Shown one piece after another: positions 10,937 to 22,799 of a DNA stretch of 64,000 bases (positions are counted from its first letter, which is position 1; each line of letters opens with the position of its first letter). The notes beneath the pieces were generated by a model. It was not told where the DNA came from. It saw nothing but the letters and a program-made list of their open reading frames with translations, and ran no database searches. Where the stretch lies: NCBI GenBank assembly GCA_025765595.1, contig JAIVFH010000004.1, forward strand, positions 662,427-726,426. Direction: 5' to 3'. The stretch comes from Obelidium mucronatum (lineage: Eukaryota > Chytridiomycota > Chytridiomycetes > Chytridiales > Chytriomycetaceae). Both the position numbers and the translations under genes were made by a program.

Positions 10937-11402
10937 ATGGCTGACATTCTCCCAACAGAAAACAACAGAAACAAATGGAGAGGTAAGAGTACAGTATTTG
11001 CTTATTCTGTTTGCTTATCTGACCAATGTTTAGCTTGTTTGTTGTGCGGGCTCATCAAAACATCAGCCCAGTTCAAACATGACGGATGCGACAACTGCGA
11101 AGACGTACTAGAGTTGCGTGGATCCAACAAGAGAGTATCAGAATGGTAAGGGTGATTGTTGTTGATGTGAACAATGTTTCTAAGTCAGAAGGAACACTTG
11201 AAGCACTTCTGCACAATTTGACGGAGTCGTGGGTCTTACACAGCCTGATGCTTCTTGGGTTGCACGTTGGCAGAGATGCGACAAGTTTACTCGGGGGATC
11301 TACGCCATCCGAGTCAGCGGGCGGCTGCCTGAAGATTTGATCGAAGATATGAAAGACAGGGGATTCAACTACAGGCCGCGAGACGGATCAGTCAAAGATT
11401 AA
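10937..11402 (+). CDS. SPT4: Transcription elongation factor Spt4
   Basis: Small zinc-finger partner of Spt5 (DSIF) that helps RNA polymerase II processivity in the nucleus. Three exons (10937-10982, 11034-11145, 11204-11402) give 118 aa, the usual size. Zinc ligands are C17, C20, C34 and C37 (ACLLCG and DGCDNCED). Further family blocks are SWVARWQR, GIYAIRVSGRLP and a C-terminal NYRPRDGS. The start was chosen because MADILPTENNRNKWR leads straight into the zinc finger. An AATAAA occurs about 10 bp after the stop. Divergent from INTS11. Confidence 0.95.
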
Positions 11403-11614
11403 GCATTTATTTAAAATAAAGGGGGGGCTCTACTTTTCCAGTTTGGATTTGCGATAGAAGGGAAAGTCAAAGTGGGAAACACAACATGACTTTCCAAAGA
11501 CTCACACCATCCAACAGTCTAACTTGGTCAACAGTTATCTTACTGCAGGCTGATGATGATCGTCGCGTATCTTTGAATTGTCATCAACAAAATAATATCA
11601 CCTGCAATTGAAAA

Positions 11615-13396
11615 ATGGACGCGATCTTGGATCCCGCGAAAGTCGAGGCGTTTTCATCATACGCAGATCATCATGAACTCTTTGATCTGTTTGAAAATAT
11701 GGTCAAGAGCGTATTGGTCGAGATGCCACAAGACCCGTTGCAACATATGATTGATCACTTGAAGCAACCCACGCGTCTGTATACTCTCACAAAATTTTCT
11801 CAATTGGCTTTTATATTCATATCTTTTTGGCGCTTGTTTAGTACCAGCTATTGTCATCTGTGGACCGCCACGTTCGTGTGTGAATAACCTTGTAAGTCAA
11901 ATTTGATTCAAAAAAGTGTGCTGAATACGCGCAGGCACAAAAAGTAGCGGCTCATTTAAACACCGTGCACATATCCGTAAACGCGCTGCTTGTTTCAGCT
12001 ATAGAACGCCAAACATCTTTAGGGCAACAAGCTCGCCCCTTTATGGAAAAGGGACAGCTCGTTCCTGACCAAGTCATTCATAATCTCGTTTCTCAAAGAC
12101 TGCAGGAGCATGATGTGATAACCACTGGATTTGTTCTGGAAGGGTACCCTGCAACAAAAGACCAGGCTGTCGCGTTTCAAATGAAGGGCGTCTTTCTTAC
12201 TTCTTTTGGTATATAGCTCTATTTCCTGACCGAAAACAAGGCTCTTCTAAGATTTCTACAGTGTGGATCGACTGTGATGATAATGCGATTCTGGACTACA
12301 ACGCAGGATTGGTCACAGATCCAATCCACAAACGAGATTACCATGAAGTCTATTCTCCACCCCCAAATGACTCAGAGATTTTGGGGCGTCTTGTTCACCG
12401 AGAATACAACAGTCGAGAATCCGTAACCAAGAGATTGCACTATTACAGAAGACACATCCCAGCAGTCGCATCTTGCTTTCATCGAGCAAAAATCTGTAAA
12501 AGATTGAAATACATGGACGCCCACGGAATTTGGGGCAGAGAAGATCAGGTTTTTCATGACGTGATCAATGTTCTTGGTGGAAAGAGGGTGACCAGGGCTC
12601 CCAGGCAGTTCCGACTTGTCATACAAGGCCTTCCAGGCTCTGGAAAATCAAGCTTGGCTGCAGAAATTGAGAAAAAGTATGGATTTGTGCATGGTATGTG
12701 GTATACTCCTTTTGGAATGTTGTTTCTGATAAACTCCTTCACCCAGTATCACCAAAAAAAATTATTCTGGAGGAAGTTTCATCAAAGTCGCGTGGAGCAA
12801 AAGCACTCTTGGATTACATTCACTGTCCAGATGAGACGCCAGATGACTTGATAACTCATTTAATCATAAAGCGCCTGCAGCGATCGGACTGTGTGAATCA
12901 AGGTTGGGTGTTGGAGGGATATCCCAACACGAAAGCCCAGGCAACTGCGCTTAAAGACAAGGGAATCGTTCCAAACAGACTCATTTGGCTGAAAACAACG
13001 GAAGAGACCTGCCGCAACCGACTCTCGAAACGCCGTCAAGATCCATTGACTGGGCGACTTGCTAATCTGACCGCGCCACCACAGGACATTTCGATAAACT
13101 TGGTGGAATCGTGGCCACTACACGATCCAGTCGCAGATAAGGAAGAGACGGTTTTGGATCGCATTAAGAAGCGCTCTGGGCTGAAAAAGGAGTTGGAATC
13201 CCTTTATGGGTACAGAAAGAATGTAATTCCAAAATTGGGAACTGTTCCGGTTGAAAGCGATGGAATTATGCAAGAAGTTGACGCTGAAGGTCTTGGAGAA
13301 AAGGATAGCAAGGGGCGGCAACCTGCTTTTGAACGAGTCTTGGAATTGGTAGACGATATTTTGATGAAACCGATCCCAGTAGCTCTAGACGCATAA
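11615..13396 (+). CDS. AK8: Adenylate kinase 8 family protein, two kinase domains
   Basis: Nucleoside-monophosphate kinase of the AK8 family, linked in animals to cilia. Five exons (11615-11774, 11842-11891, 11935-12208, 12262-12693, 12747-13396) give 521 aa. Residues 1-50 resemble the RIIa-like dimerisation end of AK8 (LFDLFENMVKSVL). The first kinase domain has a degenerate P-loop (CGPPRSCVNN, no GK-S/T) but keeps an EGYPATKDQA block. The second has an intact Walker A (GLPGSGKSS, about residue 285), EGYPNTKAQA and a Lid-like RRQDPLTG. The first domain is therefore probably non-catalytic; human AK8 as remembered has lysines in both. Fits a flagellated organism. About 210 bp after SPT4 with no gene in between. 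Confidence 0.9.
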
Positions 13397-13613
13397 AACA
13401 CGTATCAGGTTTTCCCTTTATTATTAAAATAAACTTTCCTTTTTTAATCACCAAGACTACTTAAATACGTTGAGCTCTTTTTCAAACTTAAGGAAAATCG
13501 ATGATGTTTCAAACTCCATATACAGTATATAATTTGAGGCTTTAAATTCAATGCATTCATTTGCAAATCGTATATGAAATTCCCTCCAAAAAAAAAGTCA
13601 TAACCCAATTTTT

Positions 13614-15287
13614 TCAGGGCAACCAGCTCCAAGACCCACAATCAACACAATCACGTCGAACTTTGCATTCCGGAACATATTCCCATTTCCGCAAGAACGA
13701 ATCCAACACGAATTGTATTCCATGGTTGTTGATGCTTTCTTTTGCAAAAATCGAAACAGTGCTGTCGTCCTTGTTTTCGCTCATTTCTTGATCGCTCTGA
13801 ATTCTCAACACAGTTTCCTTGTGCCCACCACCACTGCCACCTCCGTCAGGCGGTTTCTTTCCGTCAGTTCCTACAGTATACACACATTCCTTGCCCAAAT
13901 GGCACTTGGTTTCGATCGCGTACTAAAATATGACGTCAATAAAGAAAAAGTTGGTCCAATGTACGACAAGAGATATGAATACTCACGCCGCCTAACCAGC
14001 AACTACTATATATCCCACTCATACAAGTACCCAAATAGATTGGATCTCCATCATTTCCAAACTGGTAAATTTCGAGAGTTTCGAGAAAATCATCCCAATT
14101 CTCTTCGCTTGTTGTGGTACTCTTTGACATTGTAAATTCATTGGATTTGGAAGACAGGAAAGCAGGTGGTGCAGGCGGGAGAAGTCCTATTCGTTTCGCG
14201 AATAGAAAGTCGCCTGGTGGTTCAAATGTGATGGCGGGAAGATCGAAAGTAAGAGAAACGAGGGATGCTAAAGAGCCACCAAGAGAGTGGCCTGTGGTCC
14301 ATGCTGTAAAAGTAGGATACATATCCATTGCAGCGTCTGCTATTGTCTGATAGTAATATGTTAAGAATAATGGAAGTAGCCGTTTAAACGGCGAAATCAA
14401 AAAACTGAACTGTTGCTAGTCGATAGTAAGATTCCTTGTAATCTGATGCTTCTTGTACGCATTGCACTGCAGACAGGTAATGTTTCACTGACTGACCAAA
14501 AAATGAGCCAAAGAAGATATAGGTACATACATTTGCACTCAGTTGCAGCAGAGTTGGCACATGCACAACCTTCGACAGCCCTCCAACTCCACCCAGCCTT
14601 CCCACAACAACACGAAAACATTTTGTTATCATTCAACTTGTCATTTGCGCCAGTTTTTCCACCTTGAAAAGGTGTTTGTAATGAGGTTCCTTTGATGACT
14701 ATAACAATGACCTTGATTTGCGGATCAGTTGATTTGTAAATGTGGCCACGGATAGCCGACTTTGTGCTTCCGAAGCCGTCTTTTGGAGCCCAACCAGGAA
14801 TAGGCAGCCATTCAGTCGAGTCTGGCTCATAGTATGCATTGAAAGCCATCAGACCAAAATTCAAGATTGTCTGCTTGTCTGTGTGGTCTGGCAAGATGGT
14901 GTCGCGATGGCCCAGCACGCGCGATTGGTCCCGACTGTTTCCCTCCGCCTGACTCCTTGTCGTCTAGAACAGCAGAACAGTTTGTTAAGACTCGACGCGT
15001 TCGCCTCCAGCCTCAATCAAGCCAGTTACCAGCAGTGCGTGGTGCGACCACAGCGGCACTGAGCCGTTGACTTCGCGCACGTCGAAGGACCAGTTGCTGT
15101 CCAAGTTGTTCTTCACGCTGACGCCATCGTCGCTCTGCCACCGCAGCGCATCGCCGTCGTCCACTTTCAGTACTTCGGCAAACGCGTTGTCGGCTTCCGC
15201 ATCGAAGCCGCCGCGCACAACGGCGGCGAGACGCAGCTGCAGCGCGCGAGTCGCAGCGGCAAGGACGAGAAGAGGAAGGAGGCGCAT
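13614..15287 (-). CDS. ATG15: Secreted or vacuolar class 3 lipase, ATG15-like
   Basis: The family member ATG15 is the vacuolar phospholipase that lyses autophagic bodies. Exons: 15287 to 15030 (or 14997), 14963-14531, 14466-14411, 14346-13987 and 13922-13614, about 471 aa. An N-terminal hydrophobic signal (MRLLPLLVLAAATRA) is followed by family blocks: NFGLMAFNAYYEPDSTEWLP, IRGHIYKST, MFSCCCGKAGWSW, the nucleophile elbow TTGHSLGGSLASL (Ser near residue 270) and GYAIETKCHLGKECVYTVG. The C-terminus DCVDCGSW resembles ATG15. The first intron is ambiguous: donor GTAACT gives 63 nt, donor GTCGAG only 33 nt. The 5' exon is GC-rich unlike the rest. Divergent from the dsRBD gene. Confidence 0.88.
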
Positions 15288-15359
15288 GTAGACGGAAATA
15301 TTAAGTGAGTAAAAATAAAGTGAGAAAAATAAAAACAAAAACAAAAACAAAAACACAAA
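15288..15359. promoter_or_regulatory. 72-bp bidirectional spacer with an AAAAAC microsatellite
   Basis: Lies between the ATG15-like and dsRBD start codons. It contains about five AAAAAC units next to the right-hand start codon and otherwise A/T-rich sequence, in sharp contrast to the GC-rich exons on both sides. Confidence 0.6.
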
Positions 15360-17150
15360 ATGCGCAACTCGTCCGCGCTCGACAGCTGGGCGCGCGCCCA
15401 TAGCGCCGCACTGCCGACATACAAGTCGGTGGCGGCAAGCAGCGACGGCGCGTGGAAGCTGACGGTGCGCGTCGGCGGGAAGCTGTTTGCGGGCGAGCGG
15501 TGGGAGCGCAGCTACGGACTGGCGACCGAAGAGGTGCGTGGCTGGGCAGCCCTGAAAAGTTTTTAAGTTTTAACACGCCGCGAAGGCGGCTCGCGTGGCG
15601 CTGCGCGAACTCGAAAACCGAAACAACAACAACAATAGTCCACACAACAGCAACTCAACAAGCACAAACAAGCAGCTGCAGACACTCATCTCAAAGACTG
15701 TCGGTCTGCGCGAAGAAGTCAAGGCTCTCACAGGAAAGCTGGATGAGGCCATGGAGATGATTTCTGCGAAAAACAGCCAGCTGAAATTCGCGATAACGAA
15801 AGGAGAACACGACCAAGAACGCATTAAAACTCTAGAGAAAAGAGTTGCTGAGCTAGAAGGAGAATTGGCGGAGGCTTCATCATCTGGAAAAAAGAGAAAG
15901 CAAACGGGGGAAATGGAGGAACCACTTCCGGCCTACCACAAGAGGCAGCGAGCTGTTGAAACCCAAGAAGCGGATGACGTTGTTGAACGCGCTAGATCGA
16001 CTTCTTCTTCTTTATCCACGACCACCAATTCAACTCCTATTGCTTGGCCAGATTTATTGGCCAAAATTGGAATCGACTATCACTCAGTTTTATCATCAAA
16101 AGTACTCAAAATACGCGCGACAAAGGCCGTTAACCAGTTTGCTAGTCAGAATTCAATTACCCCTCTTTTCACGAATTGCACAATCAAGGGATTTGTGAAA
16201 CCAATGCTGACGATCCCAAAGAATCATGAAGATAAATTTCTGGACTTTCTGCTGAGTCAGGACTGGATGGACGAAATTAAAAATGGAAAATCAACAACGA
16301 CTGCGAGTATGTCAATACCGAGTCCGAGCCTGAAAGGAAAATCAACATCGTCTGCGAATACAGCTACACCGAGTTCAACTCTTAAAGGAAAATCAACAAC
16401 GACTGCGAATAGTACAATGCCGAGTCCAACTCTTTCAAGCTCATCTTCGTTGACTTCATCTTTCCCAAGTTCCACTCCTACTATCAATACAGGTACACCC
16501 AGTCTATCCACTGATGAATCAAGTGCATCCAGCCAATCTACTGGTGTGCTTGAAATAACCGATGAATCAAGTGCGTCCAGCCAATCTACGACTATACTTG
16601 AAATATCCGACGATGAAGAGAGCAGCAGCAGCAGTGACGAAGACGTGGTAGAAGTTCCTCTTGAAAAAAAGGACAAGTCTGACGCACAAAAACCTGGGCA
16701 TGCTGGAAGAATGCAAGCAGTGACCAAATCGTGTCTAGGAACAAGTCCAGCAGCTCTCATGTATGCTGCAAGATCACAAACGCCAATTATACCAAGGAAG
16801 CAAATAGCACCCAAGTCAGGGACAAAACCAAAAACGCCTATAATACGGAAAAATGCGGTTTGTTTCGAGACGTGAGTCTTTTTTTTTTTTTGTAATCTTC
16901 TTAACAAGTCTGACGCGTTTTTCCACACTCTCAAGTATTGTTGCTGAAATTATGCCAGGTTATTTCGGCCTGTCTATCGAAAAACGAACTGCTGTTCGCG
17001 ATGGAGCAGACGCGTTTCTCCAGACTGGACCTGGGTATCGAAAGGCCGGCAATTACCTTCATTCCGCATGATTTAATACCCGATTTCAAAGAATGGGTTT
17101 TTGGAGAGCTTAGACGCTGCTTCCCCAAAGAACCGCTTATACGTCAATAA
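15360..17150 (+). CDS. Orphan protein: N-terminal dsRNA-binding-like domain, coiled coil, Ser-rich tail
   Basis: Exon 1 (15360-15533) and exon 2 (15586-16871) join to give a dsRBD-like N-terminus: ALPTYKSVA, WKLTVRVGGKLF and then ATEEAARVALRELE, the usual C-terminal helix of that fold. A coiled coil follows (about residues 85-150), then KKRKQ, a conserved-looking block near 215-290 (IAWPDLLAKIGIDYHSVLSS) and a Ser/Thr-rich region with repeats of GKSTTTAN and DESSASSQST, an acidic patch and a basic tail. A strong GTGAGT donor at 16872 leads to a last exon whose frame is uncertain: ending at 17071 with the 16927 acceptor, or at 17150 in another frame (FIPHDLIPDFKEWVFGELRR). I do not recognise the full architecture. 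RNA binding is an inference. Confidence 0.6.
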
Positions 17151-17240
17151 AAAATATTAAAAAAACTTTATATAAAACCGAATCAAAGTTTATATTTTTC
17201 TTTTCTTCAATTCATTGGGCAAATCTTCTTGAAAATCTTT

Positions 17241-20200
17241 ATGGACAAGACGGCAAACATCTCACTGGGGCTCATTGGAAACTACTGCAATTTCGAGCAC
17301 GTTGAAACAAATGGGATCGATCGTTACCAACTTTACGATTGACGAAACGCAGTCCCTCTTACAGGTTTTACGTACATTTAAAAAAAATGATTCTTGCAAT
17401 CTGAGATGAAAAAAAAATCAGTCTACATCATGGGCCGGATACACCTACTTCCCCGACGTTGCGTCAATAGTCGCAATCAATATGGTGAATCAATCACCAG
17501 ATATCCTACCCAATATCCACGTGAACGTGAAACGATTCTCTGATTGTGGAACTTGGTTTCCAGACGTCTTGACAAAATACGTGGGCGCGTCCGGTGGGTT
17601 TGCGAGTAGTAGTCATGTTTGAGGATATTGTTGATCGGAGTCCTGATGTTATTGGAGTTATTGGAAATGAGTATTCGACTACTGCGAGGTTGTACTTTTC
17701 TCTTGGAACCCCCCTCCATCCAACTAACTTAAACAAAACCATGATATCTTTTTGTGAAAAAAAGAGGCCCGGCACAAGCTCTATCGTTACGTCGTATCCC
17801 TTATTGCAGCGGCGCCAGCGGATCCCCCCGCCTCAGCGACAAAAACAAATACCCATACTTTTTCCGCACCATGACAGCCCTCGGAATCGGCGAACACATG
17901 TTCCAAGTTCTTAAGCAATGGAAAGTCGGACGCGTCGCGATACTCTACCAAGGCGACGACGAATTGGGAAGGTATTCCGCAGTGGATATCGTGGGATCCA
18001 TGAACCGGAACGGTGTTTCCATATTGGCGCAAGGTATCTCTGCCGACGGGTTTTGGGACGAGTGAATTGAAGTATGCGATGCGAATGATTGCGGAATTCG
18101 CAAGTTCGATATATTATCAGTGAGTGGGCAGTATGAGTTTTCTGGGCGCTTGTATCAGGAAATGGGGCTGTTGGGGATGGTCGGGGCCTCAGTTTGTGTG
18201 GATGGGGTTTATTCCGATAAGCGTTGATTTGGGTGGGTTGTTGGATAGTAATCGTGTTTCTTTGGAGGGGTTTATTCTTTTTCAGCAAATGCTCCCGGAT
18301 ACAACGAAGCCAATGTTTAAAGCGTTTGAAGACTCGTTTTTCGAAATTTCGGGAGTTGATTATAATGCTATATCGTGAGTTGTGCAAAAGCTTTTCCAAC
18401 TTTTGGAAGTTTCTTTCGCACTCATATTTTTTTTTACAAAGGCAATATGATATGTCAACGTATTTTGCGCCACAATTTGATTGTACCATGATGATGCTTG
18501 TTGGGATCGATAAGGTGAATTAGCAAGGCTTTTTTTCTATTATTCTTGCATACATGAGCTCAAAAAAAAAACAATTAAAAAAAAGCTCTTGAAATCAAGT
18601 CCATCCGTTTCCATCTCCGATTTGCTCAATCATGATCTCCAATCGCACATGAATTCCTCATTTTTTCAGAATTTGGGGTATAGTGGAGTTATCGCAGATC
18701 CTGTGATTTTAAATAACTTTGGCGATTTGTCAATGTAAGTAAATGAATGCACCTTTAAAATGGTTTGCGTTCTGGTACTTCTCATAGTGCAATCATATTG
18801 ATTTTTTTTTTTCCTTTCTCGATAGACCATACCAAGTGTTTTATTACACTGGAAATTACAATAATATCACAGTTTTTGGACAGACAAATACAAACGGAAC
18901 CGACTTTTACTATTATGATTCCGTGAAGCCAGTATTTTTCGGCGGCTCTTCAATACCTCCTCCGGATGGACCAATTGTAATCGTACACCCTCTTTTCTCT
19001 CTCCAAGTCTATTTTGGGCCCATATTGTTGGCAATGAGTGCAGCTGGCATACTGTTATGCCTATCGTTCTGGGCGTTCCTCTTGAAATATCGTCGACACA
19101 TTTTAGTCAAATCCCTTGGTGTAGATTACACGAGCGTGTCGATTCTAGGCGCTGCTTTAGGCTATATCTGGATCCTCACCGAGGCTGCGTTCCTGACTGA
19201 AACAACTTGCAAACTAAGAATCTGGCTTCTTGTTCTCTCGTTTGCAGTGATTCTTGTTCCTTTGATGATCAAGAATATCTATATTTGGATTATTTTCCGT
19301 GCTGTAGAGCAATTGGATATTGAATCAATACAAAAGAGGCTCTATTGCGTTACAGCTGGGCTCGTTGCGATAGACGTTATGTTACTTGGCCTGTGGAATT
19401 ATCGCGTGGAGTCTCGGTTGGAGCTGATTTCCTTACAGTTTTATGATGTATACCGCTGTCGATACATTAGCAAGGACAAATCCAGTCTCCAAGAAATTGT
19501 ACTCTACGTGTACAATATTTCTCTGCTTGCCCTCCTTATTCCTTTGACGTCAATGTTGCGCAATATCGGATCCAATTGGAATGAATCCGCGTTACTATCG
19601 ATAATTCTGTTCTTGTATGTGTTCACGTTTGGTTTCATTTACCTGCTTCCAATGAACACGGACGTGTACAACGACCTTCGTCGATGTGTGAGCGTTTTTA
19701 TTTTGATTACAATGACGTTGTTGTTTGTGGTTGGGTCGAGGGTGTATATTGTTTGGCGTGACAAGTGGGTGAATAATGATGTCCAGCAGAATATGTTTCG
19801 GAATTTGAATCGAATTAGTAATGTTGTAAGGAATCGGCGGAGTTCGGTGGCGCGGCCGTTGGATCTGACGGGGTATTCTGGTAGGAATTCGTTTTCAATT
19901 CGGAACTCAAGTGGTGGTGGTGGTGGTGGTTCTACGGTCCTCGCCCAGTCCATGGTGAAGCATTCTGAGGTGCAAAGACTCTTGGATGCGGATTACAAGT
20001 ATTATTTTCGCAGTTTGGTGGGTTTTTATTTTTTATTTATTTTTTGAATTCGTTTCTTATTACTCTTTTTTTTTTTCAGCCATCTATTCAGCTGTTTAAA
20101 ATAAGAAAGAATCGCACCTTTTGGTCACGCTGGAAAAAGGGGCTATTTTCGTTTCATATTCTAGTTGGTAGGGATCGATGCTGGCTGACGATTGCAAATC

Positions 20201-20424
20201 CAGAAGAACATATTTGTTTCCCAATGTTTCAGGCTGGTCAGGGGGTCAAAGATGAGGCGAAAATAACAGAAAATCTTTCTCGGGTATCAATCAAATGGGG
20301 AAAATTCTGCTTCCCGCTTGTCTCTTCACCGTGTCATGAGTTGTTGGTTGAGTTTCCTGACGAGGATGAAGCACACGATTTTGTCCAAGTATACAATGAA
20401 CTTATGAAGCTTATAATAAAATAA
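17241..20424 (+). pseudogene. GABA-B-like class C receptor paralogue 1, ligand domain frame-broken, 7TM intact
   Basis: The ligand-binding (periplasmic-binding-like) half is recognisable from NISLGLIGNYC, HVNVKRFSDCG, DVIGVIGNEYSTTAR, IPYCSGASGSPRLSDKN and FDCTMMMLVGIDK. The frame is lost by single extra bases near 17313 and 17611, an in-frame TGA at 18063 and further indels around 18060-18240. From about 18573 on it is open: LLKSSPSVSIS, the linker FFGGSSIPPPDGP, seven hydrophobic segments (about 18990-19760), a Ser/Gly-rich tail and a last exon (20080-20424) with a PH-like module. Introns match positions in paralogues 2-4. It could be a decaying gene, a 7TM-only product or a region of consensus errors. 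No signal peptide at the first ATG. Confidence 0.7.
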
Positions 20425-20519
20425 AGAGATGCTATATATTATTTACACAAAGTACAATGATAAACGAGGAGAACTCTGTTTCATGCAGATCCTCCTGGTG
20501 TTGCTCCTGAAGTATTCCT

Positions 20520-21445
20520 TCATGAAACGAGTTGCCAAAATTTGGGGAGCCAGCTCCAGCCTCTCATTTTAACAATCCAGAGGACAGCAAGCAATAAAAT
20601 AGCTCCAAACGCGACGAGAGATGTGGCTCCTGTGGTTGCGGTGGCCACAGTTCCAACATTTCTTCTGATTCTTTTCGGGATTTGCCGTAAACGCCGCGTT
20701 GTTGCGGTACGCCATGTAGGAAGCGAAGGATTTGATGAGGATGATTGGTCAGTGTCTAAAGCCAGATTGCTGCTGCTGCTGCCGCTGGACATGTTTCTTT
20801 TTTGAAGGGAGCGAAATCGCGGTAACGAAGGAAATAATCGTCTGCGCCGTAGCTGATTCGAAGAAGAAGAAGGAGAAGAAGAAGAAGAAGATTCTGCTGT
20901 GGCTGTAGTAGGGACGTTGATTGGTTCAGGCAAGGTTGATGCATCGTGGCCCATCTGAGAAGCGTGTTTCTCAGCGCCGGGATCCAAAAACAAGACATTG
21001 TCTTCGCCGTCCTCGTCGTCTTCATCGTCGCTGCTGAATTCGTCCATGCTGCTGCTGCAGCAGTTTGCAGGGTCGTCCAGCACGTCGTCCAAGTCCCGCA
21101 GCTGAGTGATGCCGCTGACGTTGGGCACGTCGTCGTCGTCATCGACGCTGTCGCTGGCGATGAGGTTCAGCAGCGGCAGCAGAGTCTCTTGCGGCAGCTG
21201 CTCCAGTTGTTGTTCCAGTTGTTGCTGTCCGCCGCCGCCGCCGAGTGCGGCGCCGCCGTCGAGTACGACGCCACGAGGCCGTCGTTGACGAGCACCACCG
21301 TCGCTGCGAGCAGCGCCGCCGCCACAAGAACCAGCGCGAGCGCGTCCGTGCGCCCCGCGCTGCGTCCGTCGACGGCGTAGTAGAACGCCTGGCTGTCGGC
21401 AGAGAGCCGGCGGTTCGCCACGGACACGTAGCGGAACGTTTCCAT
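20520..21445 (-). CDS. Hypothetical membrane protein, frame junction unresolved
   Basis: Starts METFRYVSVANRRLSADSQ with a hydrophobic segment (ALALVLVAAALLAATVVLV) about residues 36-54. It continues in a different frame from about 21240 down: QQLEQQLEQLPQETLLPLLN, a run of Asp, PNVSGITQLRDLDDVLDD, an acidic Ser-rich region, an Arg-rich stretch and a C-terminal membrane segment (LVAFGAILLLAVLWIV) just before the stop. A 48-nt GC-rich GT-AG intron would join the frames; a frameshift is the alternative. The 5' part is very GC-rich. Family not recognised. Divergent from the 21514 gene. Confidence 0.5.
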
Positions 21446-21513
21446 CTTTCTTCTTTCTTTCTTTTCGTTCTTCTTCGTCTCCTTTGTTTGCGATTTACAA
21501 TACCCAGTAAACC
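21446..21513. promoter_or_regulatory. 68-bp bidirectional spacer
   Basis: Pyrimidine-rich on the plus strand (ctttcttctttcttttcgtt-like) between the two divergent start codons at 21445 and 21514. No classical core element was recognised. Confidence 0.5.
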
Positions 21514-22689
21514 ATGAGCAACGAAACTGCAGTGCCTGAACCGCCCCCCTTCTTCCCCTTCATCACACCCACATTGAGCGCAGGACAGTACAATGTCTGT
21601 CTGGGCCTCTTGCTTGGTCTCACTGCTGAAACGAGCATCTCGGGAATCATTGCTACAGGGATTGGGCTTTACAACGCTGCTGTCCTTGGAATCACCAGGA
21701 AAGGCGTCAATTGGACTGCAATTATCATGACAAACTTTAACATTGCAACGCTTCTCTACATGATATCCTTCTTCTTGTGAGTACAATATTTCAAAATCCA
21801 AGAGCGCGTCATACTTGGATTTTTAACTCTAACGACAATACATTCAGCAACATGTTCTCTCTTAATGAATCCAATTGCTGGGGTGGCCAGTTTGCTGGAA
21901 ATTTCGTCAGCCATTATTTTGTAAGTCAACTGCTGTTTTCGTGGTCCAATTAAATACCTACTGTACCAACGGAATTATTAGTATCTCAGCTTCGACGCGT
22001 TCATTCTATTTAAAAGCTACATTATTAGCAAATATAGTAACTATGTTTTGGTGGGGACTATTGCAGTATGTGTGAATCGAGCGGGATGGACCATCTTGGA
22101 TTTGATGAAGAGTGGGGGTCCTTGGAATTCAGAAGTTAATATGTGCCTTTATTACCAATACCCGCTATCTGGTCTTGGGTGAGTTTCTTCATCTGCATTT
22201 TATCAAACTACCTATTGCTGAGTATTCTGCAGTTACAACTCTTCCGACATGATCATCGACTTTTTTTCAACGGCAGTTTCGACTGTCTTTACTTATGCCC
22301 AGTTAAAATCAAATGTCTCGCGTATTGGAGCGGTCATCCTTCAAGAAAACGTGGTGCGGAGCTTTGCTGGTTTGGCAATTAATTCGTTCTCAATGTACGT
22401 CAACTTGAACTGGACTGATCCATTCATGGTCCTATCCGCATATTTGATTCAAAGTTATGCCTGTAATATGCCATTCGAATATCTTGAAAAAAAAAGTCTT
22501 CTCATCCTGATAACCTTCTTTTGCCCAGATACAAAAAGTCTCAATGCCGAACACTTTTGGCTTGCTGAGAGAAAGAAGGGAGCATCAAGTGGCCAAAAAC
22601 AGAAAACTACAACCACGTCCCATTCGGCACCACACAACTCACACACCCAGCCTGAATCAAAAACCATGCAATCGAAAACCCACCAATGA
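21514..22689 (+). CDS. Multipass membrane protein, about seven segments, family unrecognised
   Basis: Five exons (21514-21776, 21848-21920, 21982-22178, 22233-22462, 22529-22689) join to 307 aa. A Pro-rich start (MSNETAVPEPPPFFPF) is followed by hydrophobic segments including GLLLGLTAETSISGIIATGI, IATLLYMISFF, SFDAFILFKSYIIS, YVLVGTIAVCVNRAGW, DMIIDFFSTAVSTVFTYAQL and DPFMVLSAYLI, then a basic polar tail. It looks like a receptor- or opsin-like topology, but no Schiff-base lysine or GPCR motif is evident. The last intron (66 nt) is in frame, so its retention would add 22 residues. Sits between receptor paralogues 1 and 2. Confidence 0.72.
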
Positions 22690-22799
22690 TCATTTTTTAG
22701 AACGCTTATATAGTTGGATTTTGTCTTTTATAAGCAATAAATGGTTGATGAGCGAAAGATTTCCAAGTAGATTTGCGAGTCACGGAAAAAAAAGATCAG

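Noticed and set aside
21139..21801. Arg/Thr-rich minus frame overlapping the 21514 gene start.
   Set aside because: Composition reflects GGC/CGG runs; it overlaps the coding start of a better supported gene.
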